Source: Pseudomonadota bacterium (lineage in GTDB: Bacteria; CALINM01). From it: DNA of 36,189 bases. The notes under the pieces were generated by a model. That model did not search any database, was not told the DNA's origin, and saw only the letters and a list, made by a program, of their open reading frames with translations. The stretch is taken from NCBI GenBank assembly GCA_026415985.1, contig JAOAGA010000008.1:1-36189 (forward strand), written 5' to 3'. The first letter of the stretch is position 1. Every line of letters starts with the position of its first letter. The position numbers were made by a program, and so were the translations under genes. Of this stretch, positions 18,060 through 28,690 are shown one piece after another.

Positions 18060-18074
18060 TATAATAACGAGACT
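18060..18074 (+). promoter_or_regulatory. -10 element (TATAAT) of mqnC with predicted ~3-nt leader
   Basis: TATAATAACGAGACTATG; perfect -10 hexamer at 18060-18065, no clear -35. Confidence 0.5.
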
Positions 18075-19100
18075 ATGAAAGAAATTTCCGAGAAAAAGGC
18101 ATTTTTTTTACTCACCGAAGAAGAGTTTCTTAAATTAGGTAAAACCGCTGAAGAGATCAGATTTCTTATTAATCCCGAAAAGATAGTTACCTATGTGATA
18201 GATCGAAACATTAACTATACAAATATCTGCGAGAGTGGTTGTAAGTTCTGTGCCTTTTACAGAAATGAAGGCGACGAAGAAGCTTATTTATTAGACCATT
18301 CGGAAATATTAAAAAAGGTAGATGAGCTTGCTTCTGCCGGCGGAACTCAGCTTCTGATTCAGGGTGGCTTGCATCCGAATATCAGCATATCATATCTTGA
18401 GGATCTCTTTAGAAAAATAAAAAATAAGTTTCCTTCAATAATAATTCATTCACTATCACCTGCAGAAATAATCCATATTTCAAAAAAAAGCGAACTCTCT
18501 GTTGAAGATACACTGATCAGATTAAAAGAAGCTGGCTTAGAGTCACTTCCTGGTGGTGGAGCGGAGATACTTGTAAACGAAATAAGAAGTAAGATTAGCC
18601 CTAAAAAGATAGGCTGGAAGGAATGGCAGGAAGTGATGTATTGTGCTCATAAACTGGGAATGAAGGGAACTGCAACGATGATGTTTGGCAGTGTAGAAAA
18701 ACCACAAGATATAATAACCCATTTAAAAAGAGTAAGGGAGTTTCAGGAAGAGACTGGTTTTTTCAGAGCCTTTATCCCCTGGACATATCAACCGGGCAAG
18801 AACGAGCTTGGCGGGGTTAAGGCATCATCATATTATTATCTCAGGGTCCTTGCGGTATCAAGGATATATCTTCATAATATAAGAAATATTCAGGCATCGT
18901 GGGTAACTCAGGGGCCAAAGGTTTCGCAACTGGCACTTTTTTTCGGTGCCAATGATATGGGTGGCACCATGATGGAAGAAAATGTGGTTTCTGCAACAGG
19001 CTGGAGATTTTTAATGGATAGGAATGAGATAGTTGAGCTCATAAAAGAAGCGGGTTTTGAGCCAAAAGTCAGAAATACAAGGTATGAGGTTTTGGAATAA
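18075..19100 (+). CDS. mqnC: cyclic dehypoxanthinyl futalosine synthase (radical SAM)
   Basis: NICESGCKFCAFYR cluster motif; GGTQLLIQGGLHP; LESLPGGGAEIL; FIPWTYQPGKNELGG. Start reassigned to ATG 18075; the 23 codons from TTG 18006 look non-coding. Confidence 0.9.
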   Translation: MKEISEKKAFFLLTEEEFLKLGKTAEEIRFLINPEKIVTYVIDRNINYTNICESGCKFCAFYRNEGDEEAYLLDHSEILKKVDELASAGGTQLLIQGGLHPNISISYLEDLFRKIKNKFPSIIIHSLSPAEIIHISKKSELSVEDTLIRLKEAGLESLPGGGAEILVNEIRSKISPKKIGWKEWQEVMYCAHKLGMKGTATMMFGSVEKPQDIITHLKRVREFQEETGFFRAFIPWTYQPGKNELGGVKASSYYYLRVLAVSRIYLHNIRNIQASWVTQGPKVSQLALFFGANDMGGTMMEENVVSATGWRFLMDRNEIVELIKEAGFEPKVRNTRYEVLE

Positions 19101-19156
19101 CAGACCATGAGAAACAGTGAAGGGTTAGATAAAGTTTAAATAAGTGAGGAGGAGTA

Positions 19157-19699
19157 ATGACGAGAGACGAAGCCTATAAAATCTTATCGGATAAAATTAA
19201 GAATAAAAACCTGCTTAAGCATATGTTAGCGGTAGAGGCAATAATGGAGGATCTTGCTGAATACTTCAATGAAGATAAGAAAAAGTGGGGGATCTGCGGA
19301 TTATTACATGATTTTGATTATGAAGAAACTCTTAACAATTTTGAAAATCATGGAAAAGTTACAGAGGAGAGGTTTAGAGATACTTTGGAGGAAGATATTC
19401 TTTATGCAATAAGGGCACACACCGGTCTTGTGGAAAGAAAAAGCCCCATGGATAAGGCAATCTATTGTGCCGATCCTGTCTCTGGTTTTATAGTTGCTGC
19501 TACCTTAGTAATACCTTCAAGGAAGATTGCCGATATTAAAGTTGAAAATCTGTTAAACAGGTTTAAAGAAAAACACTTTGCAAAAGGTGCCAGCAGGGAA
19601 CAGATGATGGCTTCAGAAGAGTTGGGACTTAGTCTTGAAAAGTTTTTTCAAATAGCCCTTACCGCAATGAACAGGATATCAAAAGAGTTAGGGCTTTAA
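19157..19699 (+). CDS. HD-domain hydrolase family protein
   Basis: ICGLLHDFDYEET...ENHGK, AIRAHTG; SD gaggagg upstream. Confidence 0.82.
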   Translation: MTRDEAYKILSDKIKNKNLLKHMLAVEAIMEDLAEYFNEDKKKWGICGLLHDFDYEETLNNFENHGKVTEERFRDTLEEDILYAIRAHTGLVERKSPMDKAIYCADPVSGFIVAATLVIPSRKIADIKVENLLNRFKEKHFAKGASREQMMASEELGLSLEKFFQIALTAMNRISKELGL

Positions 19700-19710
19700 A
19701 AAAACAGATA

Positions 19711-21351
19711 CTAACACTCTTTATCGGGGTTGAGATTACAAAAGTTGAGAGTTTGTTTGGGTTTACTTTTATCTCTGTATATGGTGATACCTTTAAGGTT
19801 AAGTTCTAAGGCTAATTTAAAAATCTCTTTCACATCTTCAACCTTAGCATTGGAAGGCAGGTTTACTGTTTTTGAAACGGCGTTCTCTGTGTATTTCTGA
19901 AAGGCAAACTGCATCATTAAATGTTGTTCTGGCTTAATATCAAAGGTAGTTTCGAAAATTTTTTTATCATATTCTTTTCTATCTTTCAGTTCCCTGTAGA
20001 GAGGATGGATATCTTCAAACTCCCTGTCGAGGATCCGGCGTTTTAGTTTAAAAGAGAATATAGGCTCGATCCCGCTTGATGTCCCCGCTATGATACTTAT
20101 GGTTCCCGTAGGTGCTATTGTTGTAACTGTTGCATTTCTTCTTTTTTTATCTCCTCTTTTGCTATAAATACTTCTTGAAAATTCCGGGAAGGCTCCTCTT
20201 TTCTTTGCAAGATTTTCAGAAGCAAATACTGCCTGTTCATTGATGAACCTCATAATATCTTCTGCTATTTGTAGCGCATATTTACTGCTATAGGCTACGT
20301 TCATTAAAATTAAGGCATCGGCAAAACCCATAACCCCAAGACCGATTTTTCTGTTTCTCTTGCTGATTTTTTCAATCTCCCTGAAGGGATAAGAGTTTGC
20401 GTCTAAAACATTATCAAGGAAGTGAATGGCTATTCTAACTACCCTTTTAAGTTCTTCGTAATCTATTCTTTTATTTTTAACAAATTTTGCCAGGTTTATA
20501 GAGCCAAGGGTGCATGATTCATAAGGAAGCAGAGGCTGTTCTCCGCAGGGGTTTGTTGCATTGATATATCCCAGATGGGGTGTTGGATTAGAAAAGTTGA
20601 TTGCATAAAGGTTAATCAGACCGGGATCCCCCGTTAACCAGGCATAATAGGATATCTCATCAAATAGCTTCTCTGCCTTGATTTTTTTCTCTGTTTTTTT
20701 TGTCCTTGGATTTATTAATGGTATAAAACCGCCATTTTTTATGGTACTTATCTCATCCTTACCCAGAGATACAGAGATATTAAAATTGGTAAGAAAACCT
20801 TCTTTCTCTTTAGATTTTATAAAGGATAGGATATCGGGATGAGTTATATGTAAGATGCCCATATTGGCGCCTCTTCTCTTACCGCCTTGTTTGATAATAT
20901 TAGTTGCCATATCATAAATTTGCATAAAGGATATCGGTCCCGATGAAACTCCCTTTGTTGAAGCCACAATATCTCCTGCAGGCCTGAGATCTGAGAAGGA
21001 AAAACCCGTTCCGCCACCGCTTTTGTGAATAATGGCAGACTTTTTTAGGGTTTCAAAGATACTTTTAAGATTATCCTTTATAGGCAAAACAAAGCAGGCA
21101 GAAAGTTGTCCCTTTTTAGTACCCGCATTCATTAAAGTAGGTGAGTTGGGCAGAAACTTGAGGGAATGAATTATTTCGTAAAAATCATCAAAGGTTTTGA
21201 GATAATCATCTTTATATGATCTGTCAACCTCAGCAACAGCTTCAGAGACACGTCTGCATAAGTGCTCGAAATCTTCTGTTATATTTCCATCTTTATCTTT
21301 TAAATAGTATCTTGATTTTAAAACTTCTTCGGCTATTTTAGTAAGTTTCAT
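19711..21351 (-). CDS. nrdJ: adenosylcobalamin-dependent (class II) ribonucleotide reductase
   Basis: LPNSPTLMNAGT; SGGGTGFSFSDLRP; NPCGEQPLLPYESCTLGSINLAKF; TIAPTGTISIIAGTSSGIEPIF; C-terminal Cys pair CNLNPDKEC. Confidence 0.92.
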   Translation of the reverse strand: MKLTKIAEEVLKSRYYLKDKDGNITEDFEHLCRRVSEAVAEVDRSYKDDYLKTFDDFYEIIHSLKFLPNSPTLMNAGTKKGQLSACFVLPIKDNLKSIFETLKKSAIIHKSGGGTGFSFSDLRPAGDIVASTKGVSSGPISFMQIYDMATNIIKQGGKRRGANMGILHITHPDILSFIKSKEKEGFLTNFNISVSLGKDEISTIKNGGFIPLINPRTKKTEKKIKAEKLFDEISYYAWLTGDPGLINLYAINFSNPTPHLGYINATNPCGEQPLLPYESCTLGSINLAKFVKNKRIDYEELKRVVRIAIHFLDNVLDANSYPFREIEKISKRNRKIGLGVMGFADALILMNVAYSSKYALQIAEDIMRFINEQAVFASENLAKKRGAFPEFSRSIYSKRGDKKRRNATVTTIAPTGTISIIAGTSSGIEPIFSFKLKRRILDREFEDIHPLYRELKDRKEYDKKIFETTFDIKPEQHLMMQFAFQKYTENAVSKTVNLPSNAKVEDVKEIFKLALELNLKGITIYRDKSKPKQTLNFCNLNPDKEC

Positions 21352-21569
21352 ACTATTTTCTTAGTAATTTTAATGGTGAGCTTTGGGTTTTTAAATAATT
21401 TCCTATTTTATATGAAAAAAAAAGACTAACAATTATAACAAGGGTTATTATTAGTAAGGTTAATAAACAACGGATTTCTCTGTTCACATTAAGAGGGTAA
21501 TATATTTTTTTTGCAAAATCAAATTAAACTTCTAAAAAATATTAAATTAATGTAAGATTAAAATTATTT

Positions 21570-22448
21570 ATGGGTAGAAAAAAAGAGAAGAAAGACACTG
21601 AAAATATTCACCATGATTACTCTGATGAACTCCTGAAGCTTTATTTAAAGGATGTTCAGAAAAACAAGCTCCTCACTATCGAAGAAGAAAGAAATATAGC
21701 CAAACTCATTAAAAAGGGCGACAAAAAAGCACGGAAAAAGCTGATAGAGGGGAATCTAAGGCTCGTTATAAAAATTGCAAAAAAATATGTTGGCAGAGGA
21801 CTACATCTGTTGGACTTAATAGAGGAAGGAAATATCGGTTTAATCAGGGCGGTTGATAAGTTCGAACCTCAGATGAACTGCAGGTTTTCTACCTATGCTA
21901 CCTGGTGGATAAGACAATCCATAGAAAGGGCTATTTCTAACCAGACATTGGCTATAAGGCTACCTGTTCATATTGCCGATGAAATAGGCAAGATCCAAAG
22001 GGAAATCTATAATTTTACAAATAAGAATGGCAGAGAACCTTCAGAAGAAGAACTTTCTGAACTGCTTGATATGGCCGTTGAAGATATCAGAAAATTCCTA
22101 AACTATGTAAGAAAGATAAGTTCAATGGATTCCCCAAGAAACATAGAAGATGATGATTATGTTCTTTCTGATACCATAGAAGATATAAACTCCCCCAATC
22201 CTCTTGAGATTATGGAGTCTGTTTTTATTAACGACAAGGTTAAGAAGTGGTTGGCCAAGCTTGATGAAAAAGAGAGGAATATTTTAATCCTGAGGTATGG
22301 TCTTGATGATATGATACCCAAAACCTTGGAAGAAGTGGCAAGAATATACAATGTTACGAGGGAAAGAATAAGGCAGATAGAGTGTAAGGCTATGGAAAAT
22401 TTGAGGAAGCTTGTTTTGTCTGAAGTAGAGAGGGATGAAATACTTTAA
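21570..22448 (+). CDS. RNA polymerase sigma-70 family factor (RpoS/RpoD-like, short)
   Basis: Region 2 [24 protein letters not shown]...[17 protein letters not shown]; region 4.2 [29 protein letters not shown]. Confidence 0.93.
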   Translation: MGRKKEKKDTENIHHDYSDELLKLYLKDVQKNKLLTIEEERNIAKLIKKGDKKARKKLIEGNLRLVIKIAKKYVGRGLHLLDLIEEGNIGLIRAVDKFEPQMNCRFSTYATWWIRQSIERAISNQTLAIRLPVHIADEIGKIQREIYNFTNKNGREPSEEELSELLDMAVEDIRKFLNYVRKISSMDSPRNIEDDDYVLSDTIEDINSPNPLEIMESVFINDKVKKWLAKLDEKERNILILRYGLDDMIPKTLEEVARIYNVTRERIRQIECKAMENLRKLVLSEVERDEIL

Positions 22449-22518
22449 CCGGTTGATTGGTGAGTGGAAAAAGCGTGTAATAAACTTTGTATACACCTGA
22501 ACCAATTTAACCTGAGTC

Positions 22519-22548
22519 TTGTTAAGCCACTGTTACTGAATATAAAAT
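22519..22548 (+). promoter_or_regulatory. candidate apt promoter (TTGTTA-N16-TATAAA, or TAAAAT with an 18-nt spacer)
   Basis: TTGTTA 22519-22524; TATAAA 22541-22546; downstream SD ggaggg before ATG 22576. Confidence 0.4.
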
Positions 22549-22575
22549 ATATACAGTTATAACTTGGAGGGTGCT

Positions 22576-23091
22576 ATGGATGAGTTGAAAAGCGTTATCA
22601 GAGATATCCCTGACTTCCCAAAAAAGGGGATTTTGTTCAGAGATATTACAACTCTTCTGAAAGATGCCAAGAGTTTCCACCGGGCGGTAGATTATATAGC
22701 CCACCGATATATAGATAAAAATATAAAGTATGTTATCGGAATTGAGGCGAGAGGTTTTATTCTTGGTTCTGCCCTGGCATATAAGTTAAATAAAGGGATT
22801 GTTTTGGTTAGAAAACCGGGAAAACTTCCATCTGACACTATAAAGGTTACCTACGATTTGGAATATGGACAGGATAGCTTAGAAATCCATAAAGACGCGC
22901 TGGAAGAAGGAGATAGGGTTATTATCTGTGATGATGTACTTGCTACAGGTGGAACGGTGAAGGCAACCATTGAACTTGTTGAAAAACTAAAAGCAGATAT
23001 TTTTGAATGTGTCTTTTTGGCAGAGCTATCCGCTCTTGGTGGAAGGGAAAGGCTAAAAAACTATAATATTTTTTCTCTGCTCCAGTACTGA
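22576..23091 (+). CDS. apt: adenine phosphoribosyltransferase
   Basis: [48 protein letters not shown]. Start moved to ATG 22576 behind SD ggaggg; the track TTG at 22564 spans the SD. Confidence 0.93.
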   Translation: MDELKSVIRDIPDFPKKGILFRDITTLLKDAKSFHRAVDYIAHRYIDKNIKYVIGIEARGFILGSALAYKLNKGIVLVRKPGKLPSDTIKVTYDLEYGQDSLEIHKDALEEGDRVIICDDVLATGGTVKATIELVEKLKADIFECVFLAELSALGGRERLKNYNIFSLLQY

Positions 23092-23100
23092 TAGATAATT

Positions 23101-24827
<1,727 letters not shown>

Positions 24828-24869
24828 TAGTGGATAGTAATTGGTTTATAACGTAAATTAGAGTTAGAA

Positions 24870-25565
24870 ATGAATATACTAAAAAATATCAAGGGTTTTT
24901 ACGAGCTATCACTGATGGAATGGAAGGGAGTTGTATCTTCCATAATTTTTTTAGGAGGATGCAACTTCCGGTGTATCTATTGTCATAATTACGATATGGC
25001 TTTTAACCCTAAGGATATACCCTCTAAAGATTTAGACGATATTCTTAACAATCTTGATAATAGAAAAGGTTGGGTCGATGGTGTGGTAATATCGGGTGGT
25101 GAGCCAACCATTTATGGTGAAGAACTGATTGATTTTTTGCTGATATTCAAAAAAAGAGGTCTTAAAACCAAGATATATACAAATGGCTATAATTATGATG
25201 TAATAGAAAAGATTGTTGATAAAAAGATCGTTGATGAGATCAGCATGGATATAAAGCATATTCCGGGAAAGTATGAAGAGATAATCAAGGTTAAATTGCC
25301 AGAATTGGAAGACAGAATTCTTGCTTCAATAAATATACTTAAAAGGGCAAAGATAAATAAAGAGTTCAGATTAACGGCAGTTAAGGGAGTTCATTCCCTT
25401 GAAGACATAAAAAAGATTAGCGAACTTATCTCTCCGGAAAAAATCATCTTACAAAATGTTACAAATGATTGTGTCAGAGATGCCTACAAAGAGCTGATAA
25501 CTCCCTTTACTGATGAAGAAATTAAGTGTTTTGAAAAAAAGATTGAGGTGGATCATGGATATTGA
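24870..25565 (+). CDS. radical SAM protein, anaerobic NTP-reductase/glycyl-radical activase-like (NrdG-type)
   Basis: GGCNFRCIYCHNYDMAF; GVVISGGEPTIYGEELIDFL; DEISMDIKH. Confidence 0.85.
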   Translation: MNILKNIKGFYELSLMEWKGVVSSIIFLGGCNFRCIYCHNYDMAFNPKDIPSKDLDDILNNLDNRKGWVDGVVISGGEPTIYGEELIDFLLIFKKRGLKTKIYTNGYNYDVIEKIVDKKIVDEISMDIKHIPGKYEEIIKVKLPELEDRILASINILKRAKINKEFRLTAVKGVHSLEDIKKISELISPEKIILQNVTNDCVRDAYKELITPFTDEEIKCFEKKIEVDHGY

Positions 25566-26127
25566 TGTAATCTTTGATGAAACCATTTTCCTTTTAGAAA
25601 AGGTAAGAGACAAGTATAAAGATAAGATAACGGAGGTTGCAGAAAAGATCTATGAATGCTTTAAGAGAGGCAATAAGCTTCTTGTATGTGGTAATGGCGG
25701 ATCCTCTGCAGACGCACAGCATATCTCTGCCGAGTTTGTAAACAGATTCAGGATTGAGAGAAAACCGCTTCCTGCCATTGCCCTGACAACGGATACCTCG
25801 ATAATAACAAGCATAGGCAATGATTATAGTTTTAATGAGATCTTTTCCAAGCAGGTTCTTGCCCTTGGAAAAGAGGGAGATGTTTTGTTAGGTATCTCTA
25901 CTTCAGGCAGATCAAAAAATGTTATAAATGCTTTAAAAACTGCCAGGGAGTTAGGCTTGACAACCATAGGGCTTTCGGGAGATTATGCAGATGAGATGGG
26001 AAAGCTATGCGATCACTACATTTATGTTCCTTCAAAGAATACTCCAAGGATACAGGAAGCCCACTTATTGATAGAACATACCATATGTGAGCTTATAGAT
26101 CAGTTCTGGAGAAAGGATAATTTGTAA
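25555..26127 (+). CDS. gmhA: phosphoheptose isomerase (SIS domain)
   Basis: NKLLVCGNGGSSADAQHISAEFVNRF; LLGISTSGRSKNVINAL; IQEAHLLIEHTICELID. Start reassigned to ATG 25555 (MDIDVIF). Confidence 0.9.
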   Translation: MDIDVIFDETIFLLEKVRDKYKDKITEVAEKIYECFKRGNKLLVCGNGGSSADAQHISAEFVNRFRIERKPLPAIALTTDTSIITSIGNDYSFNEIFSKQVLALGKEGDVLLGISTSGRSKNVINALKTARELGLTTIGLSGDYADEMGKLCDHYIYVPSKNTPRIQEAHLLIEHTICELIDQFWRKDNL

Positions 26128-26183
26128 GGACTTGGAGTTTTAAAAGCGGTCAAGGCGGGTTTATTAACAGGTGGTGTAAAAGA

Positions 26184-27122
26184 ATGTATGAGAAGATAGA
26201 TAACAGTAATATTAAGACCTATTCTTTGTATCAAAGAGAAAGCAAGGTTAATATAAAAGATTTTTCTAAGGTGGGAGATATTAAATCTCTTGATGACTTT
26301 GTCAGTTTAATACCCCATATTCTGGCAGGTAAAGAAATTAAAGAGATCGCCCGCAAAGTAGCTACAGTCAAAGAGGATAAAGGGAAAATTATATTAGGAA
26401 TGGGTGCCCATTTAATAAAGGTTGGACTGTCCCCGATTATAATAGCAATGATGAGGGAAGGAATAATAGATGGTATTGCCTTAAACGGTGCCTGTATGAT
26501 TCATGATGTTGAGATTGCAATGGTTGGACACACATCAGAAGATGTGGCAAAGGAGATTAAAGAAGGCACCTTTGGTATGGTAAAGGAAACAACCGAGTTC
26601 ATTATAAATGCGGTAAATAAGGGTAAAGAAAAGGGGTTAGGCGAGCTGATATGTGATGCACTGTTCAACTCAGATTTTCCCTATAAAGAATATAGTATTT
26701 TATCTAATGCCTGCAGATACAGGATACCGGTAACGATTCATCTTGCCATCGGTACTGATATTATTCATATGCATCCGTCTTTTGATGGTGCTACCTTTGG
26801 TTTGGCTACCCACAGGGATTTTCTCGTTTTTTCTAATCTGATAAAAGATCTTGAAGATGGAGTTTATATAAACATTGGCTCTGCTGTCATATTACCGGAG
26901 GTATTTTTAAAGGCTCTGTCTTTAGTAAGAAATTTAGGACACCCTCTGAAAAATATAACAACAATCAATATGGATTTTAAAGAGCATTACAGACCATTGA
27001 CTAATGTGGTAAAAAGACCAACCCTGGAGGGTGGCAGGGGTTATAATCTCATCGGACACCATGAGATACTGTTACCCCTTTTGTATTTTTTGATAAAATA
27101 TTACCAAGGCAAAAATTTTTAA
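26184..27122 (+). CDS. deoxyhypusine synthase-like Rossmann-fold protein of unknown function
   Basis: GKIILGMGAHLIKVGLSPIIIAMMREGIIDGIALNGACMIHDVEIAMVG resembles the DHS NAD-binding region. Confidence 0.65.
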   Translation: MYEKIDNSNIKTYSLYQRESKVNIKDFSKVGDIKSLDDFVSLIPHILAGKEIKEIARKVATVKEDKGKIILGMGAHLIKVGLSPIIIAMMREGIIDGIALNGACMIHDVEIAMVGHTSEDVAKEIKEGTFGMVKETTEFIINAVNKGKEKGLGELICDALFNSDFPYKEYSILSNACRYRIPVTIHLAIGTDIIHMHPSFDGATFGLATHRDFLVFSNLIKDLEDGVYINIGSAVILPEVFLKALSLVRNLGHPLKNITTINMDFKEHYRPLTNVVKRPTLEGGRGYNLIGHHEILLPLLYFLIKYYQGKNF

Positions 27123-27158
27123 TATATAAAAACTCAGAGGTTTTCAGGGGAAAGAAGA

Positions 27159-28040
27159 TTGATTGAAAGAAGAATAGATAGAAGAATACCTTTCAGAACT
27201 AAGGTAATCGTTGAGGCAGATGGTATAAGGAGAGAATTCTATACCATCAACATAAGCAGGGGTGGTGTATATATTGAAACGGATAACCCGCTTACAATAA
27301 ACAGCATTATATCTTTGGAGATTGCCATTGATGAAAACACCAAGATAGACTTGCAGGGCAAGGTTGTTTGGGTATCCTATCCCCATAGGGACAGTAACTA
27401 TCTTCCCGGGATGGGAGTTAAGTTTATGGATATATCGGCAGAAAAAATGGAGATTCTCGGGAATTTTATCGGTGATTATATCAAGAAAAATATGGAGATA
27501 ATAGATTACACGGAATACTCTCTTGATGACAGAATAGTTTTAACTGATGAGAATATCTATGAACAAAATGCGGAACTACTCATTGCCTTTGCCGGTTTGG
27601 GGATAAAGGAGCTTATTAACCATACAAAGTATGTCCTTGACAATGGCGGGGAACAGTTAAGGTTAGAATATGAAAAAAGAGGAGATCTTTTGCCCTTTGA
27701 GGGGTCCTTTCAGGTAACCGCTGGTGGAAATTTAATGGCGAAGTATGTGTTGTTTACCGCTATTCCGAATTTTTATGACAGCTATGGTGAGGAGCTATTA
27801 AGGATATCAATGCTGGAGGTTCTTAATAGGGCTTCTTTGCATTGCTTTAGCTCTGTTTTTTATCCTGCCTTTTCTCTTTTGGAAGCGGGTTTTCCCATAA
27901 ATGTTTCTGCTAAGGTTTTGCTTGGCACAACATATGGTTTTTTAAAGAAAGAGAAATTTCCGGTTAAGGTAATCTTTTTCTGTAACAATCAGGATTTAAT
28001 GGTCTTTCAAAAGATTAAAAGGGAGATTTTTGAGAGTTGA
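27159..28040 (+). CDS. PilZ domain protein with C-terminal macro-like domain
   Basis: N-term RRIDRRIPFRTKV...TINISRGGVYIET (PilZ RxxxR and (D/N)xSxxG); C-term GSFQVTAGGNLMAKYVLFTAIPNFYDSYGEELLRISMLEVLNRA...FYPAFSLLEAGFPINVSAKVLLGTTYGFLKKEKFPVKVIFFCNNQDLMVFQKI (macro-domain pattern). TTG start. Confidence 0.75.
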   Translation: MIERRIDRRIPFRTKVIVEADGIRREFYTINISRGGVYIETDNPLTINSIISLEIAIDENTKIDLQGKVVWVSYPHRDSNYLPGMGVKFMDISAEKMEILGNFIGDYIKKNMEIIDYTEYSLDDRIVLTDENIYEQNAELLIAFAGLGIKELINHTKYVLDNGGEQLRLEYEKRGDLLPFEGSFQVTAGGNLMAKYVLFTAIPNFYDSYGEELLRISMLEVLNRASLHCFSSVFYPAFSLLEAGFPINVSAKVLLGTTYGFLKKEKFPVKVIFFCNNQDLMVFQKIKREIFES

Positions 28041-28690
28041 GAGATTATTTTCCCCTTTTTGTCTCTCTTGCCGATAAGAAAGTTTTGGTTATAGGTGGGG
28101 GGAAGGTCGCTGAAAGGAAAATCAGAAAATTACTTAAATATTCTCCGAAAATTATTATAATCTCGCCTGAACTTACGGAAGGTCTGAAAAATTTATCAGA
28201 TAAAGGTTTTATAGAATGGGAAAAGAGATCATTTCGGGAAAGTGATCTCGACGGGGGAGTATTTCTGGTAATTTCTGCAACTGATAGCAAGGACCTGAAC
28301 GACTATATTCATAAATTATGCGATGAAAGAAATATACTGATTAATAAGGTTTCCGGACGAGGCAGGGTTATCTTTCCTGCAATAGCTGAAGAAGGTAACA
28401 TATCAGTTGCTGTATCAAGTTCCGGGTTAACGCCTCTTATAACAAAAATCTTAAAGAAGAAAATTAAAGAGCTCATTAGACCATATTCAAAAATTGTCAG
28501 TATTATCAAACCATTAAGGTCAAGTTTGTTGACAGAGAACGATGATTCGTCTTATAATAAAAAAATACTAAGGGAAGTTTTATCTCTATCTCCCCTTACT
28601 GGTGATATTGAAAAAGATATAGGCCTTATAAAAGAAAAGGTTAAAAAAATTTTACAAAAGACACCCAGGTCATCTAAAAAAACATTATGA
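28037..28690 (+). CDS. precorrin-2 dehydrogenase / siroheme synthase N-terminal-domain protein (Met8/CysG-N family)
   Basis: FPLFVSLADKKVLVIGGGKVAERKIRKLL; LVISATDSKDLNDYIHKLCDERN; TTG start overlapping the upstream stop (ttga). Confidence 0.88.
   Translation: MRDYFPLFVSLADKKVLVIGGGKVAERKIRKLLKYSPKIIIISPELTEGLKNLSDKGFIEWEKRSFRESDLDGGVFLVISATDSKDLNDYIHKLCDERNILINKVSGRGRVIFPAIAEEGNISVAVSSSGLTPLITKILKKKIKELIRPYSKIVSIIKPLRSSLLTENDDSSYNKKILREVLSLSPLTGDIEKDIGLIKEKVKKILQKTPRSSKKTL

Noticed and set aside
18006-18074. 23-codon N-terminal extension of mqnC from TTG 18006
   Set aside because: Contains the TATAAT element, has no SD, and does not resemble the MqnC N-terminus; ATG 18075 preferred.
22449-22575. 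Cobalamin riboswitch suggested by GCCACTG at ~22526 upstream of apt
   Set aside because: No other B12-riboswitch core elements or adequate length seen, and apt is not a typical target.
26125-26192. In-frame reading after the gmhA stop (GLGVLKAVKAGLLTGGVKECMRR*) as a gene remnant
   Set aside because: Only ~23 codons and overlaps the next start; could be chance. No recognised homology.
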